Source: CAVQUE01 sp046290435
GTDB lineage: Bacteria; Actinomycetota; Acidimicrobiia; Acidimicrobiales; UBA8592
Reading direction: 5' to 3'
Assembly: GCA_046290435.1 (NCBI GenBank)
Contig: JBKAGO010000036.1
Location: 62,001 to 126,000 of the forward strand
Length of the DNA: 64,000 nucleotides
In this document: one piece after another, positions 17,443 to 25,987 of the stretch
Position numbering within the stretch: position 1 is the first letter of the stretch
How the letters are laid out: each line of letters starts with the position of its first letter
The notes under the pieces: generated by a model
Database searches by the model: none
What the model was told of the DNA's origin: nothing
Seen by the model: only the letters and a program-made list of their open reading frames with translations
Translations under genes and position numbers: made by a program

Positions 17443-17670
17443 GGGTGTCCTCCTGTCGCGCCAGTGCGGATCGTCGGTCCGATCGTGCGCACCCGGCGGC
17501 CTCGCCGTCCAGGGTCGACGGTCATCTTTGGATGCCGGCGTTCCCCCGCTGCGTCGCCGTGACGGGCCGGCTGACGGAGACCGGCGGGGCTCCTCCGATC
17601 GTCAGCCGAGGACGCGTCGCCCCATCCACCCTGCGATTGCAACAACGGCGGGCCATCGGGGCCTGACCTC

Positions 17671-17764
17671 ACGTTTGTGACGGGTTTGCACGCTCGGCCG
17701 TGACCCCACCACGTTTGTGATGGGTTTGCACACGGCCGAGCGTGTGCAAACCCGTCACAGACGT
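17671..17764. terminator. Large hairpin with two competing left arms
   Basis: 17711-17734 and 17741-17764 form a 24-bp stem (two G-T pairs) with a 6-nt loop GCCGAG. An upstream copy of the left arm (17671-17702) can pair instead with 17731-17764 over about 32 bp with one bulge. The right arm covers the stop codon of the minus-strand gene ending at 17755. The remainder of the 312-bp gap (17443-17754) shows nothing else. Confidence 0.6.
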
Positions 17765-18684
17765 CGGCGGCCGTCGTCGCGGCGGTTGCGCAGCGCGGCG
17801 AGCACCCGCTTCCGGAAGGCGATCAGGCCCTCGGGGGACAGATCCGACGAGTCGGCGCGGACGAAACACCAGCCCTGCGCCTCGAGATCCCGCTGACGGC
17901 GGGCATCGGCTCTGCGTCGATCCGGTCCGTGCCACTGCGCCCCGTCGTACTCGATGGCCACCTTGTGGTCGGGCATCGCCAGGTCGAGCCGGTACCGCGC
18001 TCGTGGTGTCGTCACCTCGAACTGCGGCACCGCCGGCGGTAACGCCGACGTCGCGAGCGCCCGCGCCAGCATCAGCTCGGGACCGCTCTCGGCGGACTCG
18101 ACCCCATTGGGAATCGCCTCCAGCGCCCGGCCGACGACACCAGCACCGTTGCGGCCCGATCGGCCGATGCGCTTTCGGAGGCCGGCAACCTCGTCAGCAG
18201 CGACCAGGCCGGCCACCAGTGCATGGTCGAGGATCCGGTGGACCTGGAACTCCGGCAGGACGAGACCGAGATCGCAGATGGTGCGCGCAGGTGACGTCAC
18301 CGGAACGCCGTCGACTCGCGTGATGTCGCGGCGCTCGAGGTCGCGGGATCGGTGCACCGTGCCTCCCGCGATCGACAGGTGGCCGGGATAGCGAACGCTC
18401 AGCTCGATGGCGTCCGACGTCCAGAGACTCCACGTCGCCGCGGCACACAGGTGCGACGCGGCGGCAACGGTCCGAGCCTGCAGACAGCCGGCAAGTATCC
18501 GCTGCTCCCTCGACCCGTCAGGGGCGGCGGTGGCGTAGACGCCGCGACCGAAGCGGTGCAGTTCTCCCGATCGCACCGCCACCTCCAGTCCGGCTCGGTC
18601 GAAGCCTGCAGCCAGGAGCTGGCGCCTCGTGAGCAGGCCATGCTGCACCGACGCCGTGGGTCCGAGACGCTCGAGGGATCGCAT
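17755..18684 (-). CDS. AbiEi-like winged helix plus DUF559-type nuclease domain protein
   Basis: A 309-residue protein. Residues 10-50 (QHGLLTRRQLLAAGFDRAGL, then RSGELHRFGRGVYA) are the winged-helix region seen in AbiEi-type antitoxins. The C-terminal third carries a Vsr/DUF559-like PD-(D/E)xK pattern: YRLDLAMPDHKVAIEYDGAQ, then WHG. This two-domain form is common in actinobacteria and usually occurs as a single gene; no toxin partner is seen on either side. Activity has not been shown for the group to my knowledge. Confidence 0.8.
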   Translation of the reverse strand: MRSLERLGPTASVQHGLLTRRQLLAAGFDRAGLEVAVRSGELHRFGRGVYATAAPDGSREQRILAGCLQARTVAAASHLCAAATWSLWTSDAIELSVRYPGHLSIAGGTVHRSRDLERRDITRVDGVPVTSPARTICDLGLVLPEFQVHRILDHALVAGLVAADEVAGLRKRIGRSGRNGAGVVGRALEAIPNGVESAESGPELMLARALATSALPPAVPQFEVTTPRARYRLDLAMPDHKVAIEYDGAQWHGPDRRRADARRQRDLEAQGWCFVRADSSDLSPEGLIAFRKRVLAALRNRRDDGRRRL

Positions 18685-18756
18685 GCACAGAGTCCACCAG
18701 CCGGGTGTGACATTGCAGCCCTTCCACCCTCTCCGGGGCTGAGTACCGGCCGGGGA

Positions 18757-19779
18757 TCAGCCGGCGACGTAGCCGGACCAGCGGGTGCTGAGTTCGACCC
18801 GTACCTCGTCGCTCAGGAGGTCGTCGACCGAGGACACCACGGCGCCGGTTGCCCTCGGGGCCCCGGCGGTAGAGGCCTCGGTGGCGAGGGCTTCGGCGAA
18901 GCGTTCGGCGACGATGTCGAGCGTCAGTCCCCCGTCGCCGGCCTCGGCTGCGGCGCGGGCCTCGACCGTGTCGTACACCTTGGCCTTCCACGACAGCGAG
19001 AGCCGGATGTCGTCGTCGCCGTAGGTGGCCAGCGTGACGCCGTCGTCGACGATGCACCACCGGGCGCCATCGTGGTCGAGGTGGGTGTCGATGGTCATCC
19101 CGGCCGGCGGGGCCATCTCGCGAGACCCCGTGCGCTCGACCTTGTGGTGCATGAAGTCGTTGTCGCCCACTACGGCGGTGTTCCACATCGCCTCGTGGCG
19201 AACGCTGTCGGCATCGCGACCCGCGGGCCAATACCGGAAGTAGCCGCGCTCGCCCGAGTGGAACCAGGCCACCGCCGTGATGATCGTGATGCGCGCATCT
19301 TCGAACAGGCGCGACGACCCCATGGCCTGCAACAACCAGCCGGGAGCATTGGTGCGGTCGACGCCGACGAACTCGGGGATGTCGACGTGGCTGAACGGCT
19401 GCCCGCCGCTGGGGCCGGTGAGGTTGACGAACACCTGCTCGGGCACGATGACGTCGCTGCCGCACATCTCGGCGGCGGCGGCCATGAAACCCGGGTGATG
19501 CAGCAGCGGCTCGGCGCCGTCGACGATCACGTCACCCCCGAAGGCCCAGTCGCCCCGGAAGGTCGGCCCGATGAGGCCGGCTGGCACCTTCTGGCTGGTG
19601 GTCTCGTCGTCGGATGCCGCGGCGGCAGCGCTGGAGCGCACCAGGTAGCGGGCCGGCATGAAGTACGGCCCGTTGGCCCGCGCCATCGCCCGGATGACCT
19701 CGGGGTCGTCGACGACGGGGCTGATGGGAACCGGCGGGAGGCAGGCCCCCGCAGGTCGGCGCTCGGCGATGGAACTCAT
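18757..19779 (-). CDS. Protein of unknown function with an HxD motif
   Basis: A 340-residue soluble protein starting at ATG 19779. It has FSHVDIPEF near residue 130, a conserved aromatic stretch (ITAVAWFHSGERGYFRYWPA), then FMHHKVERTG and an acidic C-terminal region. The HxD plus later His residues could be a metal site, as in cupin or 2-oxoglutarate dioxygenase folds, but I cannot confirm this. I do not recognise the family. It is encoded between the AbiEi-like gene and the oxidoreductase gene, all on the minus strand. Confidence 0.7.
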   Translation of the reverse strand: MSSIAERRPAGACLPPVPISPVVDDPEVIRAMARANGPYFMPARYLVRSSAAAAASDDETTSQKVPAGLIGPTFRGDWAFGGDVIVDGAEPLLHHPGFMAAAAEMCGSDVIVPEQVFVNLTGPSGGQPFSHVDIPEFVGVDRTNAPGWLLQAMGSSRLFEDARITIITAVAWFHSGERGYFRYWPAGRDADSVRHEAMWNTAVVGDNDFMHHKVERTGSREMAPPAGMTIDTHLDHDGARWCIVDDGVTLATYGDDDIRLSLSWKAKVYDTVEARAAAEAGDGGLTLDIVAERFAEALATEASTAGAPRATGAVVSSVDDLLSDEVRVELSTRWSGYVAG

Positions 19780-19852
19780 CCCCCGACCGTATGCCACGAC
19801 CGGGCACGCTGCCCGACGGAGGACCGGGCGGGCTGCCCGATGGCCGACGCCT

Positions 19853-19895
19853 GTGACGCGTCCGCACGAGGTCGTGGCGTGTGCAGGACCGTCAC
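19853..19895. promoter_or_regulatory. Imperfect hairpin in the gap upstream of the HxD protein
   Basis: GTGACGCGTCCGCAC (19853-19867) pairs imperfectly with GTGCAGGACCGTCAC (19881-19895), with two one-base bulges. It lies between the 3' end of the oxidoreductase gene and the start of the HxD-protein gene, both minus strand, and may end the former transcript. Its arms resemble those of the 17.7-kb hairpin (GTGACG...GCAC). Confidence 0.35.
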
Positions 19896-20006
19896 GGACA
19901 CCCGACGAGCTGGTCCGGCTCAGGACCGCGCACGTGGGTGCGATTCGGCGGATCCGGGGCTGCCATCGCCCGCTCTGCTTCGCTTCGCTCACAGGCCGCT
20001 CGGGCC

Positions 20007-23000
20007 TCAGGCGCCGAGCTCGGTGAGGGCCTCGGCCAACGCGGCGCGGTACTCGCCGATGCGGCGAAGCTTCAGTTCCTCGTAGCCCCGGACCTGGTCG
20101 GGCAGGCCGGCCAGCGCGACCGCACGGTCGAGGTTGTCGGCAGACAGGACGGCGAGCACCCGGTCGACGGCCTCGGCATACTCGCCCGGGAGCTCCCGTT
20201 CGAGGCGGCGCATCTCGGTGTGCCCGAAGAGATCAGCGGGCGTGCCCCGCAGCCGCTTGCCCTTCGCGAGCAGGCGCACCCCGGGCTCGGCCCAGGCGCC
20301 GACGGTGATCTTGCCCTTCAACCCGAGGGCCTCGAGCATCGGGGGGTGCAGCTTCCAGGCCACCCGGTCGCCGGGGCGGCGGACTGCGTCCACGACTGCG
20401 GTGCCGTCGGGGTCGGTCATGAGGCGGGCGACCTCGTACTCGTCCTTGTAGGCGGTGAGCTTGAACAGGTTCGCCGCGACCGTTGCCGTCAACGCTCCGC
20501 CGGCCGCCTCGGAGCCGACGAGCGCCCGCTCGGCCGCCGACACCCGCTCGACCACGTCGAGCCAGCCCGCTGCCGTCGACTCGTCGCCCCAGGCGACGAG
20601 CTCGGCGGCGTACAGCTCCAGCTGTGCCGTCAGCTCGGGGCGGCCCAGCGCGGCGATCCTCGCGGCGACTGCTGCGGGCGGCGCCGCCGTCGACGCAGCC
20701 GCATCGCCGTCGGCGCGCACGTCCGCCGCTCCACCAGCCGCCGCGTCGACGCCTGCTGCCCCGGGACCGGACCCGGCGCTGCCGCTCGAGCGCCGACGGG
20801 CGGCATCGACCGCGGCCGGGTCGGCGACCTGGACACGGCCCCAGCGGAACGCGGCCGTGTTGGCCGCGACGGCGACACCGTTGAGCGCGATGGCCTCCTC
20901 GATGCGGGCCGGGTCGACGGGCAGGCACCCCGCCTGCACGGCCATGCCCACCACGAAGACGTTGGCGGTGGTGGCGCTGCCGAACAGGTCGGTGGTGATG
21001 GCCTGCGCGTCGGCCCAGTGGCTCGCATCGGAGCGGGTGACCAGGCCTATCCGGGCCACGAGATCATCGGCGTCGGGCAATGAGATCTCGGGATGGGCGA
21101 TCATCTCGCCCGTCGGCACCGGCGTCAGTGAGCCCACCACCGTGGTGGTCTCGGGCGACACGGTGAGCAGGCCCTTGTCGGAGGCGGCGACGAGCTGATC
21201 GAACGCCAGCAACAGGTCGGCCTGTCCCTCGCCCAGGCGGTTGGTGGCGGTGGGCTCCGAGCGCGACAGCCGCACGTCGCTGACGACCGGGCCGGCCTTC
21301 TGCGACAGGCCGATCTGGTCGAGCCCACGGACGTGGTAGCCATCGAGCATCGCCGCCGTCCCGACGATCTGGGCGACGGTCACCACGCCGGTGCCGCCGA
21401 TACCGCAGATCCGTACCGCGTAGGAGTCGGTCGGAACGACCGGCTCGTGTCGTGCGACCTCGGGCGGTGCATCGACGGCGCCCGACGCCCCGCCGCCACC
21501 CGCGCCCTCGATGTCGTCGCCGGCCCCCCGTCGGGACCGCAGCCGCCGCCACAGCGATCCGAGCGGTCCCGGCTCGGCAGCGTCGAGGACCATGAACGAC
21601 GGGCAGTCGCCCTCGAGGCAGGAGTAGTCGAGGTTGCACGTGGTCTGGTCGATGGTGGTCTTGCGGCCGAACGCCGTGTCGAGCGGCTGAACCGACAGGC
21701 AGTTGCTCACCCGCCCGCAGTCGCCGCAGCCCTCGCAGATGCGGTGGTTGATGACCACCCGTTGCGTCGGCGTCGGGACCAGACCCCGCTTGCGATCGCG
21801 GCGCGCCTCCGCCGCGCACCGCTGATCGTGGATCAGCACCGTCACCCCCGGCACCGACGCCAGCACCTCCTGGGCCTCGAGGAGGCGCTCGCGCCCCCAT
21901 ACCTCGACCCCGTGGGGCACCACCTCGGCGTCTCGGCCCCGGTAGCGGTCGGGCTCGTCTGTGGTGACCAGTACCCGGGCCACACCCTGGGCGAGCAGCA
22001 CCTCGGCCACCTTGCCCACGGTGAGCTGGCCCTGGGGATCCTGACCGCCGGTCATCGCGACGGTGCCGTTGTAGAGCAGCTTGTAGGTGATGTTCACCCC
22101 GGCGGCCACGGAGTTCTGCACGGCCAGCTGCGCCGAATGGAAATACGTGCCGTCGCCGACGTTCTGGATGAAGTGGCCGCGCTCGACGAACGGCGCCATA
22201 CCCACCCACTGTGCGCCCTCGGAGCCCATGCAGGTGACGCCGGCGATGTCGCCGAAGCGCTCGGGATCCATCAGCACCGCCATCGTGTGACAGCCGATGC
22301 CTGCGCCGATGAGCGCCCCCGGCGGCGCCTCGGTCGAGCGGTTGTGCGGACAGCCGGAGCAGTAGTACGGAGTGCGGTTGACGACCAGTGGGATCAATTC
22401 GCGGCGCGGCGGGGGTTCGGGGGCGAGGCGGTCGGCGACACGGGTCTCGAGGCGGCGACGCAGGGGCCCGACGATGGTGTCGGCGTCGAGCGCGCCGTGT
22501 TCGGCGAAGAGGCGCTTGCCGCCCTCGTCGTGCTTGCCGACGACCATGGGGCGGTCGGCGAGGTCGTAGAGGGTGTCCTTGATGAGCGACTCCATCGTGG
22601 GCCGCTTCTCCTCCACGACCATGATCTGGTCGAGCCCCCGGGCGAAGGTGCGGATGGTGCGGGGATCGAACGGGAACGGCATGCCCATCTCGAGCAGCCG
22701 GATCCCGCCGCCGGCGATGGCGTCGTCGCCGGCCAGGCCGATGCGGCGCAGCGCCTCCCGAACCTCGCGGGCGGTGATGCCCGAGGCGACGATGCCGATC
22801 CACGCATCGGGCGCGTCGACGGTGACCCGGTTGAGGCGGTTCTCCGACGCGTAGCGGGTGGCGAGCTCGTAGCGGACCTCGACGATCTCTCGTTCGATGT
22901 CGAGGGTGTGCGGCGTCAGCAGCTTGCCGTCGGGGTTGTGGCGATAGCGCTCGCCGTCGATGGTGGGGATGACCGGCACGATGCGCTCGGGGTGCAGGTC

Positions 23001-23657
23001 GACCGACGCGGTGGCATCGGCGACGTCGGCGACGATCTTCAGCGCGACCCACAGCCCCGTCGTCCGTGACAGTGCGATGGCGTGCCGACCGAGGTCGAGC
23101 GCCTCGGCGGGATCCCCCGGGTACAGCAGTGGCATGTGCATGTCGGCCAGCAGCCCGGCCGAGCTCGACGGGACCGTGGAGCTCTTCGCTGCGGGGTCGT
23201 CGCCGACGAGGGCCACCGCTCCCCCACGCGACGACGTCCCGGCGAAGACGGCGTGACGCAGCGCATCGGCGGCCCGTTCGACGCCCGGCGCCTTGCCGTA
23301 CCAGATGCCGATGACGCCGTCGTGACGACGGTCCGGCTGCAGCGACGCGAGCTGCGACCCCATGATGGCGCTGGCTGCCAGCTCCTCGTTGAGCGCCTGG
23401 CGGAAGACCACGGGCAGCTCCGATGCCAGGGCGGCGGCCTCGGACACGGCCTCGCCGTAGCCGCCCAGCGGTGACCCCGGGTAGCCCGTCACCAACGCGG
23501 CCGTGCTCCAGCCTGCGGCGCGGTCGGCGCGGAGCTGATCGAGTGGCAGGCGTGCGAGCGCCTGGATGCCGGTGAGGAACACCGAGCCGTGTTCGGCCAG
23601 GTAGCGGTCGGGCAGCGAATAGCGGGTGTCGGACCGGGCCGACGATGGCGCAGCCAT
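20007..23657 (-). CDS. Indolepyruvate ferredoxin oxidoreductase, fused alpha-beta-gamma form
   Basis: A 1216-residue thiamine-diphosphate enzyme that decarboxylates aryl or branched 2-oxoacids to acyl-CoA and passes electrons to ferredoxin. In order: the pyrimidine-type domain (VTGYPGSPLGGYG near residue 55), a CSGCPHN motif near 430, the TPP-binding segment (GDGTYFHSAQLA), an iron-sulfur region (CEGCGDCGRVSNC near 640 and CNLDYSCLEGDC near 680), and a C-terminal gamma domain (ICGIGGTGVVTVAQI). An Ala/Gly-rich linker near 960-1000 is low complexity. ATG 23657 gives the expected N-terminus. It is divergent from an acyl-CoA dehydrogenase gene. Confidence 0.93.
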   Translation of the reverse strand: MAAPSSARSDTRYSLPDRYLAEHGSVFLTGIQALARLPLDQLRADRAAGWSTAALVTGYPGSPLGGYGEAVSEAAALASELPVVFRQALNEELAASAIMGSQLASLQPDRRHDGVIGIWYGKAPGVERAADALRHAVFAGTSSRGGAVALVGDDPAAKSSTVPSSSAGLLADMHMPLLYPGDPAEALDLGRHAIALSRTTGLWVALKIVADVADATASVDLHPERIVPVIPTIDGERYRHNPDGKLLTPHTLDIEREIVEVRYELATRYASENRLNRVTVDAPDAWIGIVASGITAREVREALRRIGLAGDDAIAGGGIRLLEMGMPFPFDPRTIRTFARGLDQIMVVEEKRPTMESLIKDTLYDLADRPMVVGKHDEGGKRLFAEHGALDADTIVGPLRRRLETRVADRLAPEPPPRRELIPLVVNRTPYYCSGCPHNRSTEAPPGALIGAGIGCHTMAVLMDPERFGDIAGVTCMGSEGAQWVGMAPFVERGHFIQNVGDGTYFHSAQLAVQNSVAAGVNITYKLLYNGTVAMTGGQDPQGQLTVGKVAEVLLAQGVARVLVTTDEPDRYRGRDAEVVPHGVEVWGRERLLEAQEVLASVPGVTVLIHDQRCAAEARRDRKRGLVPTPTQRVVINHRICEGCGDCGRVSNCLSVQPLDTAFGRKTTIDQTTCNLDYSCLEGDCPSFMVLDAAEPGPLGSLWRRLRSRRGAGDDIEGAGGGGASGAVDAPPEVARHEPVVPTDSYAVRICGIGGTGVVTVAQIVGTAAMLDGYHVRGLDQIGLSQKAGPVVSDVRLSRSEPTATNRLGEGQADLLLAFDQLVAASDKGLLTVSPETTTVVGSLTPVPTGEMIAHPEISLPDADDLVARIGLVTRSDASHWADAQAITTDLFGSATTANVFVVGMAVQAGCLPVDPARIEEAIALNGVAVAANTAAFRWGRVQVADPAAVDAARRRSSGSAGSGPGAAGVDAAAGGAADVRADGDAAASTAAPPAAVAARIAALGRPELTAQLELYAAELVAWGDESTAAGWLDVVERVSAAERALVGSEAAGGALTATVAANLFKLTAYKDEYEVARLMTDPDGTAVVDAVRRPGDRVAWKLHPPMLEALGLKGKITVGAWAEPGVRLLAKGKRLRGTPADLFGHTEMRRLERELPGEYAEAVDRVLAVLSADNLDRAVALAGLPDQVRGYEELKLRRIGEYRAALAEALTELGA

Positions 23658-23815
23658 GGGAAACCTCCGGGCGTCGGGGGCCCAGTATCGCGGATGGACC
23701 GCCACCCTGTGACCCAGGCCACACATCCGACGGTGCCCCGGTCGGCACTCGATCACCCGGCTACCGCCCGGTACCATCGGAAAAGCTGCCACCGACGTCA
23801 GAGCGAGGAATTGCC

Positions 23816-25633
23816 ATGACCGAGTACTCCGCACCCGTTGCCGACATGTTGTTCGCCCTCGATCGCGTCATCGGGGTCCAGGGTCTCGCCGAACTCCCCG
23901 ACTTCGCCGACGTCGGCCTCGAGGCGCTCCCCGACGTGTTGGCCGAGGCGTCGCGCTTCTTCGGCGAGGTCGTGTCACCCACCAACCGCACCGGCGACGT
24001 GCAGGGCAGCCGTCGCAACGACGACGGATCCATCACCACCCCCGACGGCTTCGCCGAGGCCTACCAGGCCTACGTCGATGGCGGCTGGGGTGCGATGAGC
24101 TTCGAACCCGAGTTCGGCGGCGGCGGCTTCCCGTGGGTCGTGGGCCTCGCCGTGCAGGAGATGATGACGGCAGCGAACATGGCGTTCTCGCTCAACCCCA
24201 TGCTCACCCAGGGGTCCATCCACGCCCTCAGCGCGCACGGCGGCGAGGAGCAGAAGCTGCGGTGGCTGCCGAAGCTCATCAGCGGCGAGTGGACCGGCAC
24301 GATGAACCTCACCGAGCCCCAGGCCGGCTCCGATGTCGGGGCGCTCACCGCCAAGGCGGTCCGCCAGGACGACGGCAGCTACCTCATCACCGGCCAGAAG
24401 ATCTACATCACCTGGGGCGAGCACGACCTCACCGACAACATCGTGCACCTCGTCCTGGCGCGCACCCCCGACGCACCTCCGGGGACCCGGGGCATCTCGC
24501 TGTTCATCGTGCCGAAGTTCCTGGTCAACGCCGACGGCAGCCTGGGCGAGCGCAACGACATCGAGTGCGTGTCCATCGAACACAAGATGGGAATCCACGC
24601 CTCGCCCACGTGCGTCCTGCAGTTCGGCGACAACGGCGGCGCCGTCGGCGAGCTCATCGGCGACGAGCAGTCCGGCATGCGGTACATGTTCACGATGATG
24701 AACCAGGCCCGCCTCGCGGTCGGTCTCGAGGGCCTCGCCGTCGCCGACCGGGCCTACCAGCAGGCGCTCGAATATGCGCTGGAGCGTCAGCAGGGCCGCC
24801 GGGCCGACACCCCGAAGGGCGAGTCGGTGGCGATCATCGAACACCCCGATGTCCGTCGGATGCTGATGACGATGAAATCCCAGATCGAAGCGCTGCGCTG
24901 CCTGGTGTACCTCAACGCGTGGGCCGTCGACATCGCGGCGCACCATCCCGACGCCGACGAGGCCCGCCGGGGCCAGGAGCTGAGCGATCTGTTGACCCCG
25001 CTGTCGAAGGCGTGGGGCACCGACCTCGGCAACGAGCTCACCAGCCTGGGCGTGCAGATCCACGGCGGCATGGGCTATGTCGAGGAGACCGGCGCGGCTC
25101 AGCACTACCGCGACATCCGCATCGCCGCCATCTACGAGGGCACGAACGGCATCCAGGCCATCGACCTGGTGGGCCGCAAGCTGCCGATGCGCAACGGCGA
25201 GGTCGTCGCCGAGACCATCGGCGAGATGGGCAAGACCGTGGCCGAACTGCTCGAGGTGGGCCTCACCGAGATGGCCGACCGCCTCGAGAACGCGGCCGCG
25301 GACCTGCAGGCGGCCAGCCGGTGGCTGCTCGACAAGGGCGCCGGCGGCAGCGACGACGGCCTGGCGGCGGCGACGCCGTACCTGCGGATGTTCGGCACGA
25401 CGGTGGGCGGCTGGCTCATGGCGAAGTCGGCCATCGCAGCGCGGCGTCTGCTCGACGACACCGGCGGCGCAGGCGATCCCGAGGCGGGTCACGACGCGGC
25501 GTTCTGTGAGGCGAAGATCGCCACGGCCCGCTTCTACGCCGGCCAGATCCTGCCCCAGGTGCACGGCCTGTTGCCGTCGGTGATGGCCGGCGCCGACGAT
25601 CTCTACGCGATCGACCCGGCCACCCTGCGCTGA
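23816..25633 (+). CDS. Long acyl-CoA dehydrogenase (DmdC-like)
   Basis: A 605-residue FAD enzyme, longer than the usual 380-residue family because of a C-terminal extension, as in 3-methylmercaptopropionyl-CoA dehydrogenases. It shows TMNLTEPQAGSDVGAL for flavin and substrate binding, MGIHASPTC, and the catalytic Glu in AAIYEGTNGIQA near residue 440. The extension holds a helical domain (TVAELLEVGLTEMADRLENA). A GCGAGGA ribosome site precedes ATG 23816. The substrate could be methylmercaptopropionyl-CoA or another acyl-CoA; no other DMSP genes are seen here. Confidence 0.92.
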   Translation: MTEYSAPVADMLFALDRVIGVQGLAELPDFADVGLEALPDVLAEASRFFGEVVSPTNRTGDVQGSRRNDDGSITTPDGFAEAYQAYVDGGWGAMSFEPEFGGGGFPWVVGLAVQEMMTAANMAFSLNPMLTQGSIHALSAHGGEEQKLRWLPKLISGEWTGTMNLTEPQAGSDVGALTAKAVRQDDGSYLITGQKIYITWGEHDLTDNIVHLVLARTPDAPPGTRGISLFIVPKFLVNADGSLGERNDIECVSIEHKMGIHASPTCVLQFGDNGGAVGELIGDEQSGMRYMFTMMNQARLAVGLEGLAVADRAYQQALEYALERQQGRRADTPKGESVAIIEHPDVRRMLMTMKSQIEALRCLVYLNAWAVDIAAHHPDADEARRGQELSDLLTPLSKAWGTDLGNELTSLGVQIHGGMGYVEETGAAQHYRDIRIAAIYEGTNGIQAIDLVGRKLPMRNGEVVAETIGEMGKTVAELLEVGLTEMADRLENAAADLQAASRWLLDKGAGGSDDGLAAATPYLRMFGTTVGGWLMAKSAIAARRLLDDTGGAGDPEAGHDAAFCEAKIATARFYAGQILPQVHGLLPSVMAGADDLYAIDPATLR

Positions 25634-25696
25634 CCCGCGGCGTCGGCGCCCCCGACGCAGCCCCCTTCGACGGCGACCGCCGAGGCCAACCCCACC

Positions 25697-25922
25697 GGCG
25701 CCGAAAACCGCTGCTCTGGCGACAGTTCTCGGCGCCAGAACCCATGGCCAACCCCACCGGCGCCGAAAACCGCTGCTCTGGCGACAGTTCTCGGCGCCAG
25801 AACCCATGGCCAACCGCACTGGCGCCGAAACTTGCTGCTCTGGCGACAGTTCTCGGCGCCAGAACCCATGGCCAACCCCACCGGCGCCGAAACTTGCTGC
25901 CAGAGCAACGTGTTTCGGCGCC
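25697..25922. repeat. Palindromic repeat family, cluster 3 (four tandem copies)
   Basis: Four 40-bp palindromes at 25697-25736, 25759-25798, 25821-25860 and 25883-25922, spaced exactly 62 bp. All begin GGCGCCGAAA and end in TCGGCGCC. Copies 1-3 have a TCTG loop; copy 4 has CAGA. The linker is AGAACCCATGGCCAAC plus a short variable part. They fill most of the 354-bp gap after the acyl-CoA dehydrogenase gene. Confidence 0.92.
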
Positions 25923-25987
25923 AGAAGCATCTGAGCGGTCCGGCACGACCGGCTAACCTCGGGCCACATTCCTGACCGGGGGGTTTC

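Noticed and set aside
25690..25930. CRISPR array suggested by four units at 62-bp spacing
   Set aside because: Linkers are nearly identical rather than unique spacers, and the unit belongs to the dispersed palindrome family.
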